Source of the DNA: Cellulomonas humilata
GTDB lineage: Bacteria > Actinomycetota > Actinomycetes > Actinomycetales > Cellulomonadaceae
Assembly (NCBI RefSeq): GCF_030814415.1
Contig: NZ_JAUSVB010000005.1
Location: 310,001-374,000 of the forward strand
Length of the DNA: 64,000 nt
Direction: 5' to 3'
This document shows positions 1 to 8,572 of this stretch, in pieces; the stretch's first letter is position 1, and every line of letters begins with the position of its first letter. The position numbers and the translations under genes are program-made. Below the pieces are notes generated by a model that had not been told where the DNA came from, did not search any database, and saw nothing but the letters and a program-made list of their open reading frames with translations.

Positions 1-38
1 ATGGCGGACCCGAACCGGCCGAGCCCGATGACGAGCAC
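1..38 (-). CDS. trkA: TrkA-type potassium uptake regulator, N-terminal fragment
   Basis: Only the first 12 codons and part of a 13th are in the window, reading VLVIGLGRFGSA. This is the start of a Rossmann NAD-binding (RCK/TrkA-N) fold with the GxGxxG motif. The GTG start at 38 is set by a strong AGGAAGGA ribosome-binding site seven bases upstream, and an in-frame stop further upstream prevents a long extension. It lies 64 bases downstream of trkH on the same strand, the usual order for a two-component Trk/Ktr potassium importer in which TrkA gates the TrkH channel in response to nucleotides. The rest of the gene is outside the window. Confidence 0.75.
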   Translation of the reverse strand, partial: MLVIGLGRFGSA

Positions 39-102
39 ACCCGAGTCCTTCCTGGGCGTGCGTGGTGCGTTCTGCGTCCCTCTGAGGGAGTCGCCAAACC
101 TG

Positions 103-1479
103 TCAGCCAATGATCGGCCTCTCTTCTGGTAGCCGGATCACCCGACGACGGTTGCGCAGCGCGAGCGCGGCCGCAAGAGTCATCGTGCCGGTCCGGCCGA
201 TGAACATGAGCACGGTGAGCACGTACTTGGCGCCGTCGGGCAGCCCGGGAGTGATCCCCGTGGACAGGCCGCAGGTGGCGAACGCCGAGATGACCTCGAA
301 CAGCACCCGGTCCAGGGTGAGCCCCGTCATGGCCAGGAGCAGCAGCGACGAGACGAGCACGAGCGTCGCCGAGACGAGCGAGACGGCGATCGCGACCTGG
401 AGCGCCTCGCGCGGGATCCGTCGTCCATAGGCCTCGACGTCCTTGTCGCCGCGGCCCTCGGCGATGATCGCGAGCAGCATGACGGCGAGGGTCGTCACCT
501 TGATGCCGCCCGCGGTCGATGCGGAGCCGCCACCGACGAACATCAACGCGTCCATGAGCAGCCAGGTGCCCTCGTGCATCTCGCCGATGTCCACCGTCGA
601 GAAGCCGCCGGAGCGGGGCATGACACCCGCGAACAGGGACGCCAGGATCGTGGCGCTGGGACCGAGCGGCTTGAACGTCTCCGGGTTGGTCCACTCGAAC
701 GCGGCCACGAGGACCGACCCCGCGACGACGAGCGCGAGGCTGGTGGTCACCGTGAGCTTGGAGTGCAGGCTCCACCGCCGCGCCTCGCGCAGGTGCCGGG
801 CCACGTTGAGGATCACGGGGAAGCCGAGCGAGCCGATGAAGACGCCGATGATGATGGGCATCAGCACCCACCAGTCGGACACGAACGGCGCGAGGCCGTA
901 CGACGTGGGCACGAAGCCGGCGTTGTTGAACGAGGAGATCGCATAGAAGATCGAGTGCCAGGCCGCCGCGCCGAGGTCCTCGTCGAACATGAGGAACCGC
1001 GGGAAGAGGACGAGCGCGATGATCAGCTCGAGCGCGACGGACGTGATGATCACGGTCCGGATCAGCGACCCGACCTCGCCCAGCCGCGTCTCCTTGGTCT
1101 CCGACGACACCAGCAGCCGCTGCGTCAGGCCGATGCGGCGGGAGACGGCCATGCCGAGCAGCGACGCCAGCGTCATCACGCCGAGGCCACCGATCTGGAT
1201 GGCGACGAGGATGACGACGAGCCCCCAGGCAGACCAGTACTCGCCCGTGGGGACCACGACCAGACCGGTGACGGTGCTGGCGGAGGCGGCGGTGAACAGC
1301 GCGTCGACGAACGGGGCGCGCTCTCCGGTCGCCGTCGCCCACGGGGCGGACAGGCCGAGCGTGACCGTGCCGATCACCAGGCCGAACACGCCGAGCGCGA
1401 GCCGGGCGGGCGACTGCCGTGCGGAACGGTCGACGTACTCGCGCAACCGCAACGCCACGCCCGGGCGACCCCGCGCCAT
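103..1479 (-). CDS. trkH: TrkH/KtrB-type potassium uptake channel subunit
   Basis: Membrane protein of 458 residues, the usual size for TrkH/KtrB. Its four pore-loop segments can be read: TAASASTVTGLVVVPTG, SSFNNAGFVPTS, MPRSGGFSTVDI and FATCGLSTGITPG, each with the conserved filter glycine, separated by long hydrophobic helices. It should form the potassium-conducting pore in the cytoplasmic membrane. The ATG at 1479 (MARGRPG) is preferred to upstream starts because GGGAGGTGTG lies directly before it and the upstream extension is arginine-rich shadow sequence. It is transcribed away from the acuC-like gene and is followed by trkA. Confidence 0.93.
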   Translation of the reverse strand: MARGRPGVALRLREYVDRSARQSPARLALGVFGLVIGTVTLGLSAPWATATGERAPFVDALFTAASASTVTGLVVVPTGEYWSAWGLVVILVAIQIGGLGVMTLASLLGMAVSRRIGLTQRLLVSSETKETRLGEVGSLIRTVIITSVALELIIALVLFPRFLMFDEDLGAAAWHSIFYAISSFNNAGFVPTSYGLAPFVSDWWVLMPIIIGVFIGSLGFPVILNVARHLREARRWSLHSKLTVTTSLALVVAGSVLVAAFEWTNPETFKPLGPSATILASLFAGVMPRSGGFSTVDIGEMHEGTWLLMDALMFVGGGSASTAGGIKVTTLAVMLLAIIAEGRGDKDVEAYGRRIPREALQVAIAVSLVSATLVLVSSLLLLAMTGLTLDRVLFEVISAFATCGLSTGITPGLPDGAKYVLTVLMFIGRTGTMTLAAALALRNRRRVIRLPEERPIIG

Positions 1480-1619
1480 CACACCTCCCGCAACCGGCCG
1501 GCGCTCGCCGGTCGGGGCAACTGTGGCATGCCGCGGGCGTCCGGATCGACCCGACAGGCTCGCGAGAGGCGCAGTCCGGTCGGATCGACATCGACGGCCT
1601 CGGGTGCGACGGTGAGCGC

Positions 1620-2807
1620 ATGACGTCGTCGGCACCCGTGCGCGTGGTCTGGTCGCGCGAGATGCTCGCGTACGACTTCGGTCACGGGCACCCCATGACG
1701 TCCGAGCGGCTGGACCTCACCATCCGGCTGGCCGAGGCGCTCGGGCTGCTGGTCGGTGACGACGTCGAGCTGGTCGGCGCCGAGATGGCCTCCGACGCCC
1801 TCCTGCAGACCGTCCACACGCCCGCGTACGTGGCCGCCGTGCACGCCGCGTCCACGGACGGCACCCCGGACCCCGTGTTCGGCCTGGGCACGTCCGACGA
1901 CCCGGTGTTCCCCGACATGCACGAGGCGTCGGCCCGGGTGGTGCAGGGGTCGGTCGACTCGGCGCTCGCCGTGTGGGAGGGGCGCGCGCTGCACGCCGTC
2001 AACGTCACAGGTGGGCTGCACCACGCGATGCCGGCGTCGGCGTCGGGGTTCTGCGTCTACAACGACGCTGCCGTGGCCATCCGCGCTCTCCTGGAGGCAG
2101 GTGTCCAGCGGGTGGCCTACGTCGACATCGACGCCCACCACGGCGACGGCGTCCAGACCGTCTTCTGGGACGACCCGCGCGTGCTGACCGTCTCGGTGCA
2201 CGAGACCGGGCAGGCCCTGTTCCCGGGGACCGGCCACGCCCGGGAGACCGGGGGACCGGGCGCCGAGGGCACGGCGGTCAACGTCGCGCTCCCGTCGGGC
2301 ACCGGCGACGCCGGCTGGCTGCGGGCCCTGGATGCCGTCGTGCCGGCCGTGGTGCGCGCCTTCGACCCGGACGTGCTGGTCACGCAGCACGGCTGCGACA
2401 CGCACCTGCTGGACCCCCTGACGCACCTGCGGGTGAGCGTCGACGGGCAGGTGCTCGCGGCGCACCTGCTGCACGACCTGGCGCACGAGGTCGCGGACGG
2501 TCGGTGGGTGGCGCTCGGTGGCGGCGGGTACGCCGTGGTCGACGTGGTCCCGCGGTCGTGGACGCACCTGCTCGGGATCGCGACGCACCACCCCGTGGAT
2601 CCGGGCACGCAGATCCCCGACGAGTGGCGCTCCCTGGTGCGTGAGCGGTACGGACGGCTGGGTCCGGACCTGATGACCGACGGTCGCGACGCCCGGTTCA
2701 GCCCGTGGTCCTCGGGCTACGACCCGGGCAACGACGTCGACAGGTCCATCCGCGCCACCCGAGCCGCGGTCTTCCCGTCCCTGGGCCTGGACCCGGACCA
2801 CGACTGA
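1620..2807 (+). CDS. acuC: AcuC-like histone-deacetylase-family protein
   Basis: Protein of 395 residues of the arginase/deacetylase fold. The deacetylase signatures are present: GGLHHAMPASASGFCVYND (active-site histidine pair), VDIDAHHGDGVQ (zinc aspartate and histidine plus the HGDG loop), FPGTGHARETG and TQHGCDTHLLDPL (second zinc aspartate). AcuC proteins deacetylate acetyl-CoA synthetase and related lysine-acetylated proteins in the cytoplasm; that role is inherited from the family. The start is the ATG at 1620, since the sequence before it is not conserved in character. It diverges from trkH and is followed by a long inverted repeat. Confidence 0.88.
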   Translation: MTSSAPVRVVWSREMLAYDFGHGHPMTSERLDLTIRLAEALGLLVGDDVELVGAEMASDALLQTVHTPAYVAAVHAASTDGTPDPVFGLGTSDDPVFPDMHEASARVVQGSVDSALAVWEGRALHAVNVTGGLHHAMPASASGFCVYNDAAVAIRALLEAGVQRVAYVDIDAHHGDGVQTVFWDDPRVLTVSVHETGQALFPGTGHARETGGPGAEGTAVNVALPSGTGDAGWLRALDAVVPAVVRAFDPDVLVTQHGCDTHLLDPLTHLRVSVDGQVLAAHLLHDLAHEVADGRWVALGGGGYAVVDVVPRSWTHLLGIATHHPVDPGTQIPDEWRSLVRERYGRLGPDLMTDGRDARFSPWSSGYDPGNDVDRSIRATRAAVFPSLGLDPDHD

Positions 2808-2823
2808 TCCCGTCGAACCCCGT

Positions 2824-2878
2824 CGAACCCGACCTGGGTGACGGCATGGCCGCCGGAACGTCACCCAGGTCGGGTTCG
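2824..2878. terminator. Long perfect inverted repeat, probable terminator or extruding hairpin
   Basis: Two 19-base arms (2824-2842 and 2860-2878, CGAACCCGACCTGGGTGAC and its complement) are separated by a 17-base loop, 16 bases after the acuC stop. No clear T-run follows, so it is not a textbook intrinsic terminator, but it would form a very stable RNA stem. A short direct repeat (CCGTCGAACC) immediately precedes the left arm. Confidence 0.6.
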
Positions 2879-3017
2879 GGGCCAGGGGACTGGGCCGGAT
2901 GAGCGACGTCCCAGGCGTCCCCTCTATCCCACGCGTCCCACGCGCCACTACGCTGGTCCGGCACCCGCAGGGTGGGTGCGCGGGCCCGCCGCGCGCCGGG
3001 CGGAACGGAAGCAAATC

Positions 3018-3248
3018 ATGAGCGACCAGCCAGGCCGCACACGTTTCTTGACCGTGCTCGAGGTCGCCGACGTCATGCGCGTCTCCAAGATGACGGTCTA
3101 CCGGCTGCTGCACTCGGGCGAGCTGCCCGGGGTCCGCGTCGGCCGCTCGTTCCGCGTGCCGCAGGACGCGCTCGACCACTACCTGGCCACGTCGCCGGCC
3201 GTGGAGACGCGCGAGCAGCCTCACGGCGAGGACCGCAAGTCCTCCTGA
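3018..3248 (+). CDS. bldC: BldC-family MerR-like helix-turn-helix DNA-binding protein
   Basis: A 76-residue protein made almost entirely of one excisionase/MerR-type winged helix: FLTVLEVADVMRVSKMTVYRLLHSGELPGVRVGRSFRVPQDALDHYL. This matches the small developmental regulator BldC of actinobacteria, which binds DNA as head-to-tail oligomers. There is no effector domain. The ATG at 3018 follows GGAAG seven bases upstream; a TACGCT hexamer at 2949-2954 is a possible -10 box. The C-terminal tail is polar and short. In actinobacteria bldC is often followed by the tiny bS22-like gene, as here. What it controls outside sporulating genera cannot be read from this sequence. Confidence 0.88.
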   Translation: MSDQPGRTRFLTVLEVADVMRVSKMTVYRLLHSGELPGVRVGRSFRVPQDALDHYLATSPAVETREQPHGEDRKSS

Positions 3249-3302
3249 ACGCCTGCGCGTCGCTCAGGGCCCTCGTGATCGCGTAAGGTAGAGCTTCGGA
3301 CT

Positions 3303-3331
3303 TTGTTCGTGCGTGGTCGACTCGGTAGCAC
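3303..3331 (+). promoter_or_regulatory. Possible promoter of the bS22-like gene
   Basis: TTGTTC (3303-3308) and TAGCAC (3326-3331) are separated by 17 bases, roughly 80 bases before the tiny ORF. A six-bp hairpin (GGCCCG-TCGC-CGGGCC, 3367-3382) lies in the presumed leader. The boxes are poor matches to consensus. Confidence 0.3.
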
Positions 3332-3408
3332 TCGATCTCTTCTACGCGTCGATCGACCACCAGAACGGCCCGTCGCCGGGCCTCCATCGGAAGCGAAGTG
3401 AGGACCCC

Positions 3409-3507
3409 ATGGGCTCCGTCATCAAGAAGCGCCGCAAGCGGATGGCCAAGAAGAAGCACCGCAAGCTGCTGCGCAAGACGCGTCACCAGCGTCGCAACAA
3501 GAAGTGA
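3409..3507 (+). CDS. bS22-like / AURKAIP1-COX24 domain 32-residue basic protein
   Basis: The product begins MGSVIKKRRKRMAKKKHRKL and runs to RRNKK, 32 residues in all, of which most are lysine or arginine. It matches the tiny actinobacterial protein seen bound in mycobacterial ribosomes and named bS22, and carries the AURKAIP1/COX24 domain. It should sit in the small ribosomal subunit in contact with rRNA. The ATG at 3409 follows an AGGA motif. It is too short for most gene finders but is conserved next to bldC. A strong hairpin terminator follows at 3543-3566. Confidence 0.9.
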   Translation: MGSVIKKRRKRMAKKKHRKLLRKTRHQRRNKK

Positions 3508-3542
3508 GCCACGGCGGCCATCGGTCGCCTAGCTCCGACGAT

Positions 3543-3566
3543 CGGGCCCGGCTCCTGCCGGGCCCG
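3543..3566 (+). terminator. Intrinsic-type terminator after the bS22-like gene
   Basis: Nine-bp perfect stem CGGGCCCGG / CCGGGCCCG with a six-base loop, followed by TCGTGTTT. It lies 35 bases after the stop codon. Confidence 0.75.
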
Positions 3567-3587
3567 TCGTGTTTCCGGCACGAGCGT

Positions 3588-3603
3588 TCTACAACGATGT
3601 AGA
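3588..3603. promoter_or_regulatory. LacI-family operator, copy 1 (autoregulatory)
   Basis: TCTACAACGATGTAGA, two six-base arms TCTACA/TGTAGA around ACGA. It lies 56 bases before the LacI-family gene and recurs exactly at 10055-10070 and 10153-10168, so the regulator probably controls its own gene. Confidence 0.8.
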
Positions 3604-3659
3604 GTTGCTCTGGTCTGGGACTCTGTCCCTTGGCAGGGGCGCGCACCAGGGAGACAGCG

Positions 3660-4736
3660 ATGAGCACGGCCAAGCGGGGTTCCGCGGTGACGATGCACGA
3701 GGTCGCCGCGCGGGCAGGGGTGTCGATCAAGACCGTCTCCAACGTGGTCAACGGGTACCAGTACATCCGGCCCGCCACCAAGGAACGGGTCGAGGCGGCC
3801 ATCGCCGACCTCGGGTACCAGGTGAACATCTCGGCGCGGAACCTGCGCCGCGGTCGGACCGGGATCATCGGGCTCGCCGTGCCGGAGCTGTCCCTCCCGT
3901 ACTTCGCGGAGCTCGCCGACTCGGTCATCCGCGCGGCCGAGGCCCGGGGCCTGACCGTCCTCATCGAACAGACCGGGTCCGTGCGCGAGCGCGAGCTCGA
4001 CGTGCTCTCCGGGCAGCGTCGGCACCTCACGGACGGGCTGATCTTCTCGCCGCTCGAGCTCGGGCCGCAGGACGCCGAGGCGCTGCACGTCGACTTCCCG
4101 ATGGTGCTGCTCGGTGAGCGCATCTTCGGTGGACCCGCGGACCACGTCACCATGAACAACGTCGAGGCCGCCCGCGCCGCCACGCAGCACCTGCTCGACC
4201 TGGGGCGCCGGCGCATCGCCGTGATCGGAGCGCACGAGGGCGAGACCGTGGGCTCGGCCGCGCTGCGCGTGCAGGGCTACCGGCAGGCGCTCGAGGAGGC
4301 CGGCCTGACCGTGGACCCGGCGCTGATCGGCGAGGCCGGGCTGTGGCACCGCGCGACGGGCGCCGAGACGATGGAGCGGCTGCTGGACTCGGGCGTCGAG
4401 ATCGATGCCGTGTTCGGCCTGAACGACGCCCTCGCCCTGGGCGCGCTGCACGCGCTGCACGCGCGGCGGATCGACGTCCCGGGGCAGATCGCAGTGATCG
4501 GCTTCGACGACATCGAGGAGACCGCCTACTCGTCCCCGACGCTGACCACCGTGGCGCCCGGGCGTGAGCAGATCGCGACGACGGCGGTCGACCTGCTGCT
4601 CGCGCGCATCGAGGAGATCGAGCCGGGCAGGCCCTTCGTGCAGGTCATCACCGACTTCGAGATCATCGGCCGGGAGTCGACGCTGGGCGAGCAGGCGGCC
4701 GCGGCGGCCGTGCCGAGCGCGTCGCAGAGCGCCTGA
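3660..4736 (+). CDS. LacI-family transcriptional regulator of the arabinose-glycan locus
   Basis: Regulator of 358 residues. It has an N-terminal LacI helix-turn-helix (MHEVAARAGVSIKTVSNVVNG, about residues 12-32), a hinge helix region (NISARNLRRGRTGIIGL) and a periplasmic-binding-like sugar sensor domain ending in the usual GFDDIEETAYSSPTLTTV signature. The ATG at 3660 is chosen because AGGGAGA precedes it by five bases; an upstream in-frame ATG lacks this. It converges with the transport operon and lies beside GH43, GH51 and GH27 genes, so its inducer is probably an arabinose-containing sugar. The palindrome before it matches the ones in the two target promoters. Confidence 0.9.
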   Translation: MSTAKRGSAVTMHEVAARAGVSIKTVSNVVNGYQYIRPATKERVEAAIADLGYQVNISARNLRRGRTGIIGLAVPELSLPYFAELADSVIRAAEARGLTVLIEQTGSVRERELDVLSGQRRHLTDGLIFSPLELGPQDAEALHVDFPMVLLGERIFGGPADHVTMNNVEAARAATQHLLDLGRRRIAVIGAHEGETVGSAALRVQGYRQALEEAGLTVDPALIGEAGLWHRATGAETMERLLDSGVEIDAVFGLNDALALGALHALHARRIDVPGQIAVIGFDDIEETAYSSPTLTTVAPGREQIATTAVDLLLARIEEIEPGRPFVQVITDFEIIGRESTLGEQAAAAAVPSASQSA

Positions 4737-4749
4737 GGGGCTCGACCGA

Positions 4750-5385
4750 TCAGGCCGTGCGGGCGTCGAGCGTGGTCAGCCGCTGGTCGACCAGCCAGCC
4801 GGACGCCAGCAGCGGCAGGCTGAGCCCGACCAGGGGCAGCAGCACCGTGACATAGGTGAACGTGACCGCCAGGACGGCGAGCACGGCCAGGACGGCCAGG
4901 CTGGTGACGGGGGAGAGCAGGGGCGCGACGGCGACGAACCGCCATGTGCGCGTCGCGGGGACGTCGTCGTACCGCCGGGCCACGGGCACCAGCGTGACGA
5001 GCGCGAGGACCAGGTAGGTGGTCAGCACGACGACGCCGACGGTGAGCACGGCCTTCGTCGGCCCCGGCGACGCGGCGGCGAGCACGGACGCGTCGAGCAT
5101 CAGGAGCGCGAACCCGGCCGTGAGCGGTGCGCCGAGAAGGTTGAGCCGACGGAACCCCGCCCGGTACGCGGACCAGAACTCGCGCCACAGGTGCTCGGAC
5201 GGGGAGCCGCCCACGAGCCGAGCGAGCAGGCCGCCGCCCGCTGCGAGCGCGGGGTAGGCGCCCAGCACCACGGCGCCGAGGAGCGTGCCGAGCACCACGA
5301 GCACGTTCACGGCGACCAGCTGGGTGCCGACGCGCAGGAACACCATCACGCGCCCGGCCCAGCCGTCCACCACGAGGTCGCTCAC
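4750..5385 (-). CDS. DUF624 (YesL-like) membrane protein
   Basis: Membrane protein of 211 residues with about five hydrophobic segments, matching the DUF624/YesL family that accompanies sugar ABC transporters in Firmicutes and actinobacteria. Its function is unknown. It starts at GTG 5385 and shares GTGA with the stop of the upstream GH43 gene, so the two are translationally coupled. It is the last gene of the leftward operon SBP-permease-permease-GH43-DUF624 and converges with the LacI gene, leaving only 13 bases between the two. Confidence 0.8.
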   Translation of the reverse strand: MSDLVVDGWAGRVMVFLRVGTQLVAVNVLVVLGTLLGAVVLGAYPALAAGGGLLARLVGGSPSEHLWREFWSAYRAGFRRLNLLGAPLTAGFALLMLDASVLAAASPGPTKAVLTVGVVVLTTYLVLALVTLVPVARRYDDVPATRTWRFVAVAPLLSPVTSLAVLAVLAVLAVTFTYVTVLLPLVGLSLPLLASGWLVDQRLTTLDARTA

Positions 5386-6635
5386 GATCCCACCCGGGTG
5401 CCCAGCGTCGCGTTGCCCTCCGCGTCGAGCCCGGCGAAGGACAACGTGCGGACGCCACGCACGGCGTCGACGGACGGGAACACCACGAGCTCGAAGCCCG
5501 GCCAGCCGAACTGGCCACCACCGTGCGAGGTGACGGTCGCCAGGAGCTCGTCGCCGATCGTCATGGTCCGCGACGTCGTGACGGACCCGGCCGTGGCCCG
5601 GTCGAACGTCACCAGCTCCCATGTCCCGGCGAGGTCGACCGGGTCGGTGGGCGGCGGGTCGTCGGGCTCGGCGTCGCCCGCCCACGGCTGCGGCGACACG
5701 GCCGGCCAGCCGTCGGCGGTCCAGACGAGCCGGCGGACCTGGACCTCGTGCTGCGTGGGGTCGCTGGCGTCACGGACGTGGTGGACCAGCAGCTGCCGGT
5801 CGCCGTCGGTCAGCACGGAGGCGTGCCCGGGGGCCAGCCACGAGCGACCGCCGTCGAGCGTGTGGCCCGCGAGCATGAGGGTGCCGACGAGGGCGGGGTC
5901 GCCGTCGAGGTCGGTGAGGTCGCGCCCCGCCCGGTCCGCGTACGGGCCGGTCAGCTGCGCGGAGACGCCGACGCGCACGTGGTAGGTCGAGAAGAGCGAG
6001 TCGTACGAGAGCACCAGGGCGTAGCCGCCGTCCGGGCGGGGGAGCACGAACGCGCCCTCGACAGCCCCCTCGACGCTGTGGGGGCGTCGGGCGAGCAGGA
6101 CGCCGGGCGCCTCGCCGACGGCCAGGCCGGTGGTGGGGTCCAGCTCGAGCGCGTGGATGCCGCCGAAGAAGGAGCCGTAGACCATCCAGTGCCGCCCGTC
6201 GGCGTCGACCACGGCGTTCGCGTCGATCGCGTTCGGGCCGTCGACGTCGTGCCGGCTGGTCACCACGAGCCCGCGGTCCTCCCAGGGACCGGTCGGGTGT
6301 GGCGCCACCGCGAGGCCGATCGCGGAGGTGCGGGAGCCGAACGTCGACGCCGACCAGTACATGCGCCACTCGTCGCCCACCCGCACCACGTCGGGGGCCC
6401 ACAGGCCGACCGCACCGGACCACGCGGCGCCGTCCGTCGGCACGCCGTCGAGCGCCCAGCCGTGGAACTCCCACGTGACCAGGTCCTTCGATCGGCGGAT
6501 CTGGACGCCGGCGCGCACGGGACCGTCGGACCACGCGTCGGTGGAGAACAGCCAGTACGTGCCGTCGTCGTCGCGGACAGCGGTCGGGTCGTGCGCGTGC
6601 CGGCCGCCCCACAAGGCTGTGTCAGGGAGGAGCAC
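5382..6635 (-). CDS. Cytoplasmic GH43 arabinanase/arabinosidase-like glycosidase
   Basis: Protein of 417 residues without a signal peptide. It has the five-blade GH43 catalytic domain with the triad visible: D16 in HAHDPTAVR (base), D138 in NAIDANAVVD (pKa modulator) and E193 in VEGAF (acid). A C-terminal beta-rich domain of about 80 residues (AGTWELVTFDRA onward) resembles lipocalin-like appendages of endo-1,5-alpha-L-arabinanase relatives. Being intracellular, it probably trims imported arabino-oligosaccharides. GTG 6635 is taken as start, just inside the permease stop region, with GAAGGG upstream. Alternative activity: beta-xylosidase, less likely given the neighbours. Confidence 0.85.
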   Translation of the reverse strand: MLLPDTALWGGRHAHDPTAVRDDDGTYWLFSTDAWSDGPVRAGVQIRRSKDLVTWEFHGWALDGVPTDGAAWSGAVGLWAPDVVRVGDEWRMYWSASTFGSRTSAIGLAVAPHPTGPWEDRGLVVTSRHDVDGPNAIDANAVVDADGRHWMVYGSFFGGIHALELDPTTGLAVGEAPGVLLARRPHSVEGAVEGAFVLPRPDGGYALVLSYDSLFSTYHVRVGVSAQLTGPYADRAGRDLTDLDGDPALVGTLMLAGHTLDGGRSWLAPGHASVLTDGDRQLLVHHVRDASDPTQHEVQVRRLVWTADGWPAVSPQPWAGDAEPDDPPPTDPVDLAGTWELVTFDRATAGSVTTSRTMTIGDELLATVTSHGGGQFGWPGFELVVFPSVDAVRGVRTLSFAGLDAEGNATLGTRVGS

Positions 6636-6637
6636 GA

Positions 6638-7534
6638 TCAGCCCTTCGACCCGGTGAGCGCGACGGACTCGATGATCTGCCGCTGGAAGATGAGGAACAC
6701 GACCAGGATCGGCAGCAGCGCGACGAACGACGCGGCCATGATCAGCGGGTAGTCGCGTTGCGTCGCGAACTCGACGTTGAGGTTGGCGATGACCACCTGG
6801 AGCGTCTGCTTCTCCGGCGTGTTCAGGTAGAGGATCGGCGCCAGGTAGTCGTTCCAGATGAACATGAACCAGAGGATGAACTGGGCGGCGATCGCCGGCC
6901 GGATCATCGGCAGGATCATCACGCGGAAGATCTGCAGGTAGGACGCCCCGTCGATCTTGGCGGCCTCGATCATCGAGTCCGGCACCGTCGACAGGTACTG
7001 CCGCAGGAAGAAGATCATGATGATGTTCCCGAACAGCAGGGGGACGATCAGCGGCAGCAGGGTGTCCACCCAGTGCAGCCGGGAGAACATCACGAACTGC
7101 GGGATCATGATCGTCGGGTACGGCACCATCAGGCCCGACAGCAGGACGAGGAAGATCGCGTTCTTGTAGGGCAGCCGCAGCTTGGCCAGCGCGAACGCGG
7201 CGAGCGCGGACGTGAACGTCCCGATGATCGTCACGCTGAGCGCGACGATGAGGCTGTTCTTGAAGCCCGACAGGATCGGGGCCTCGGTCCACATGCGGAT
7301 GAACGTGTCCCACTGCGGGGGGTTCGGGATCCAGACCGGGGGCAGGGCGAACACCTGCACCTTGGTCTTCAGCGCGGTCGTGAACATCCAGAGCAGCGGC
7401 GCGAGCATCGCGAGCGAGCCGACGGCGAGCAGGATGAACAGGGCGACGTTGCCGAGGCGGTTCTCCCGCTGGGCGCCCGTGCGGGGCTTGTCCTTCAACG
7501 CCGGGGTGGGCGGCTTCATCAAGGTCGTGGCCAT
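6638..7534 (-). CDS. ABC sugar transporter permease, MalG/AraQ type
   Basis: Inner-membrane permease of 298 residues with six predicted helices and the binding-protein-dependent transport EAA loop (EAAKIDGASYLQIFRVMILP). It is the second permease of a carbohydrate uptake ABC transporter (CUT1 family). It starts at ATG 7534, 21 bases after the first permease. No ATPase gene is present in the operon; such actinobacterial importers usually borrow a shared MsiK-type ATPase encoded elsewhere. Confidence 0.93.
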   Translation of the reverse strand: MATTLMKPPTPALKDKPRTGAQRENRLGNVALFILLAVGSLAMLAPLLWMFTTALKTKVQVFALPPVWIPNPPQWDTFIRMWTEAPILSGFKNSLIVALSVTIIGTFTSALAAFALAKLRLPYKNAIFLVLLSGLMVPYPTIMIPQFVMFSRLHWVDTLLPLIVPLLFGNIIMIFFLRQYLSTVPDSMIEAAKIDGASYLQIFRVMILPMIRPAIAAQFILWFMFIWNDYLAPILYLNTPEKQTLQVVIANLNVEFATQRDYPLIMAASFVALLPILVVFLIFQRQIIESVALTGSKG

Positions 7535-7555
7535 GACAGCGTCTCCGTGTCTTCC

Positions 7556-8500
7556 TCAGTCGATGCTGAAGCTGTTGCGCCGGTTGAGGCGGAACTGGAT
7601 GAAGGTGATGACGAAGACGAGCACGCCGAGGACGATCGACATCGCCGTCGCGTAGCCCATCTGCTGGTACTTGAACGCCTTGCGCACGATGTACCAGACG
7701 ATCGAGGCGGAGCTGAACTCCGGTCCGCCGGCGGGCGTCATGATGTTGATCTCGGTGAAGATCTGGGACCCGGCGATGATGTTGGTGACCACCAGGAAGA
7801 AGGTCACCGGGCGCACCATCGGCAAGGTGATGTTCCGCAGCCGCTGGAACGCGTTGGCGCCGTCGAGCGCGGCGGCCTCGTGCAAGGAGGCGGGGACGCC
7901 CTGGATGGCCGCCAGGTACAGGAGCATCGAGTACCCGAGGCCCTTCCAGATGGCCATGATGATGATCGCGGGCTTGACGGTGGCGGTGTTCTGCAGCCAG
8001 TCGGGGCCCTCGATCCCGAACCAGGCGAGCACCTGGTTGATCAGGCCGAAGTCGCCGTTGTAGGCGAACTGCCACACGATCGCGATGGCGGCCAGCGACG
8101 AGATGACCGGCACGTAGTAGATGGTGCGGAACGCCGTGCGGCCGGGGATCTTCCGGTTCAGCGCCAGGGCCAGCAGGAGCGAGAGCGCCAGGCCGATCGG
8201 GATGCCGATCATGTAGAAGAACGTGTTGTACAGCGAGATGCGGAAGTACTCGTCGCCGAACAGGGTCACGTAGTTGTCGAGCCCGACGAACGTCATCGGA
8301 CCCAGCCCGTTCCAGCTGGTCAGCGACGCGTACACCGCGAAGCAGATCGGGTACAGCGTGAAGAGCAGGAACCCGAGGATCGGGGCCGCGACGAACGCCA
8401 GCGCCCACCGGTGCTCCGTGCGGTGCAGGCGTCGGTTCGCCCGCTTCGCTCGTTGCTCGGACGTCAGACCGGTGGACGGCGACTCGACGGTCGTAGTCAT
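7556..8500 (-). CDS. ABC sugar transporter permease, MalF type
   Basis: Inner-membrane permease of 314 residues. It has a cytoplasmic charged N-terminus, about six helices, and the EAA motif HEAAALDGANAFQRLRNITLP near residue 205. It pairs with the MalG-type permease downstream to form the channel of a CUT1 importer. The ATG at 8500 follows AAAGGACCCGAG. It lies 72 bases after the binding-protein gene in the same operon. Confidence 0.93.
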   Translation of the reverse strand: MTTTVESPSTGLTSEQRAKRANRRLHRTEHRWALAFVAAPILGFLLFTLYPICFAVYASLTSWNGLGPMTFVGLDNYVTLFGDEYFRISLYNTFFYMIGIPIGLALSLLLALALNRKIPGRTAFRTIYYVPVISSLAAIAIVWQFAYNGDFGLINQVLAWFGIEGPDWLQNTATVKPAIIIMAIWKGLGYSMLLYLAAIQGVPASLHEAAALDGANAFQRLRNITLPMVRPVTFFLVVTNIIAGSQIFTEINIMTPAGGPEFSSASIVWYIVRKAFKYQQMGYATAMSIVLGVLVFVITFIQFRLNRRNSFSID

Positions 8501-8572
8501 CTCGGGTCCTTTCCAGGGGTCCCCGCCGCCCGGGGGCGTGCCCGGGCGGCGGGGACAGGGAGGAGGTGGTGG

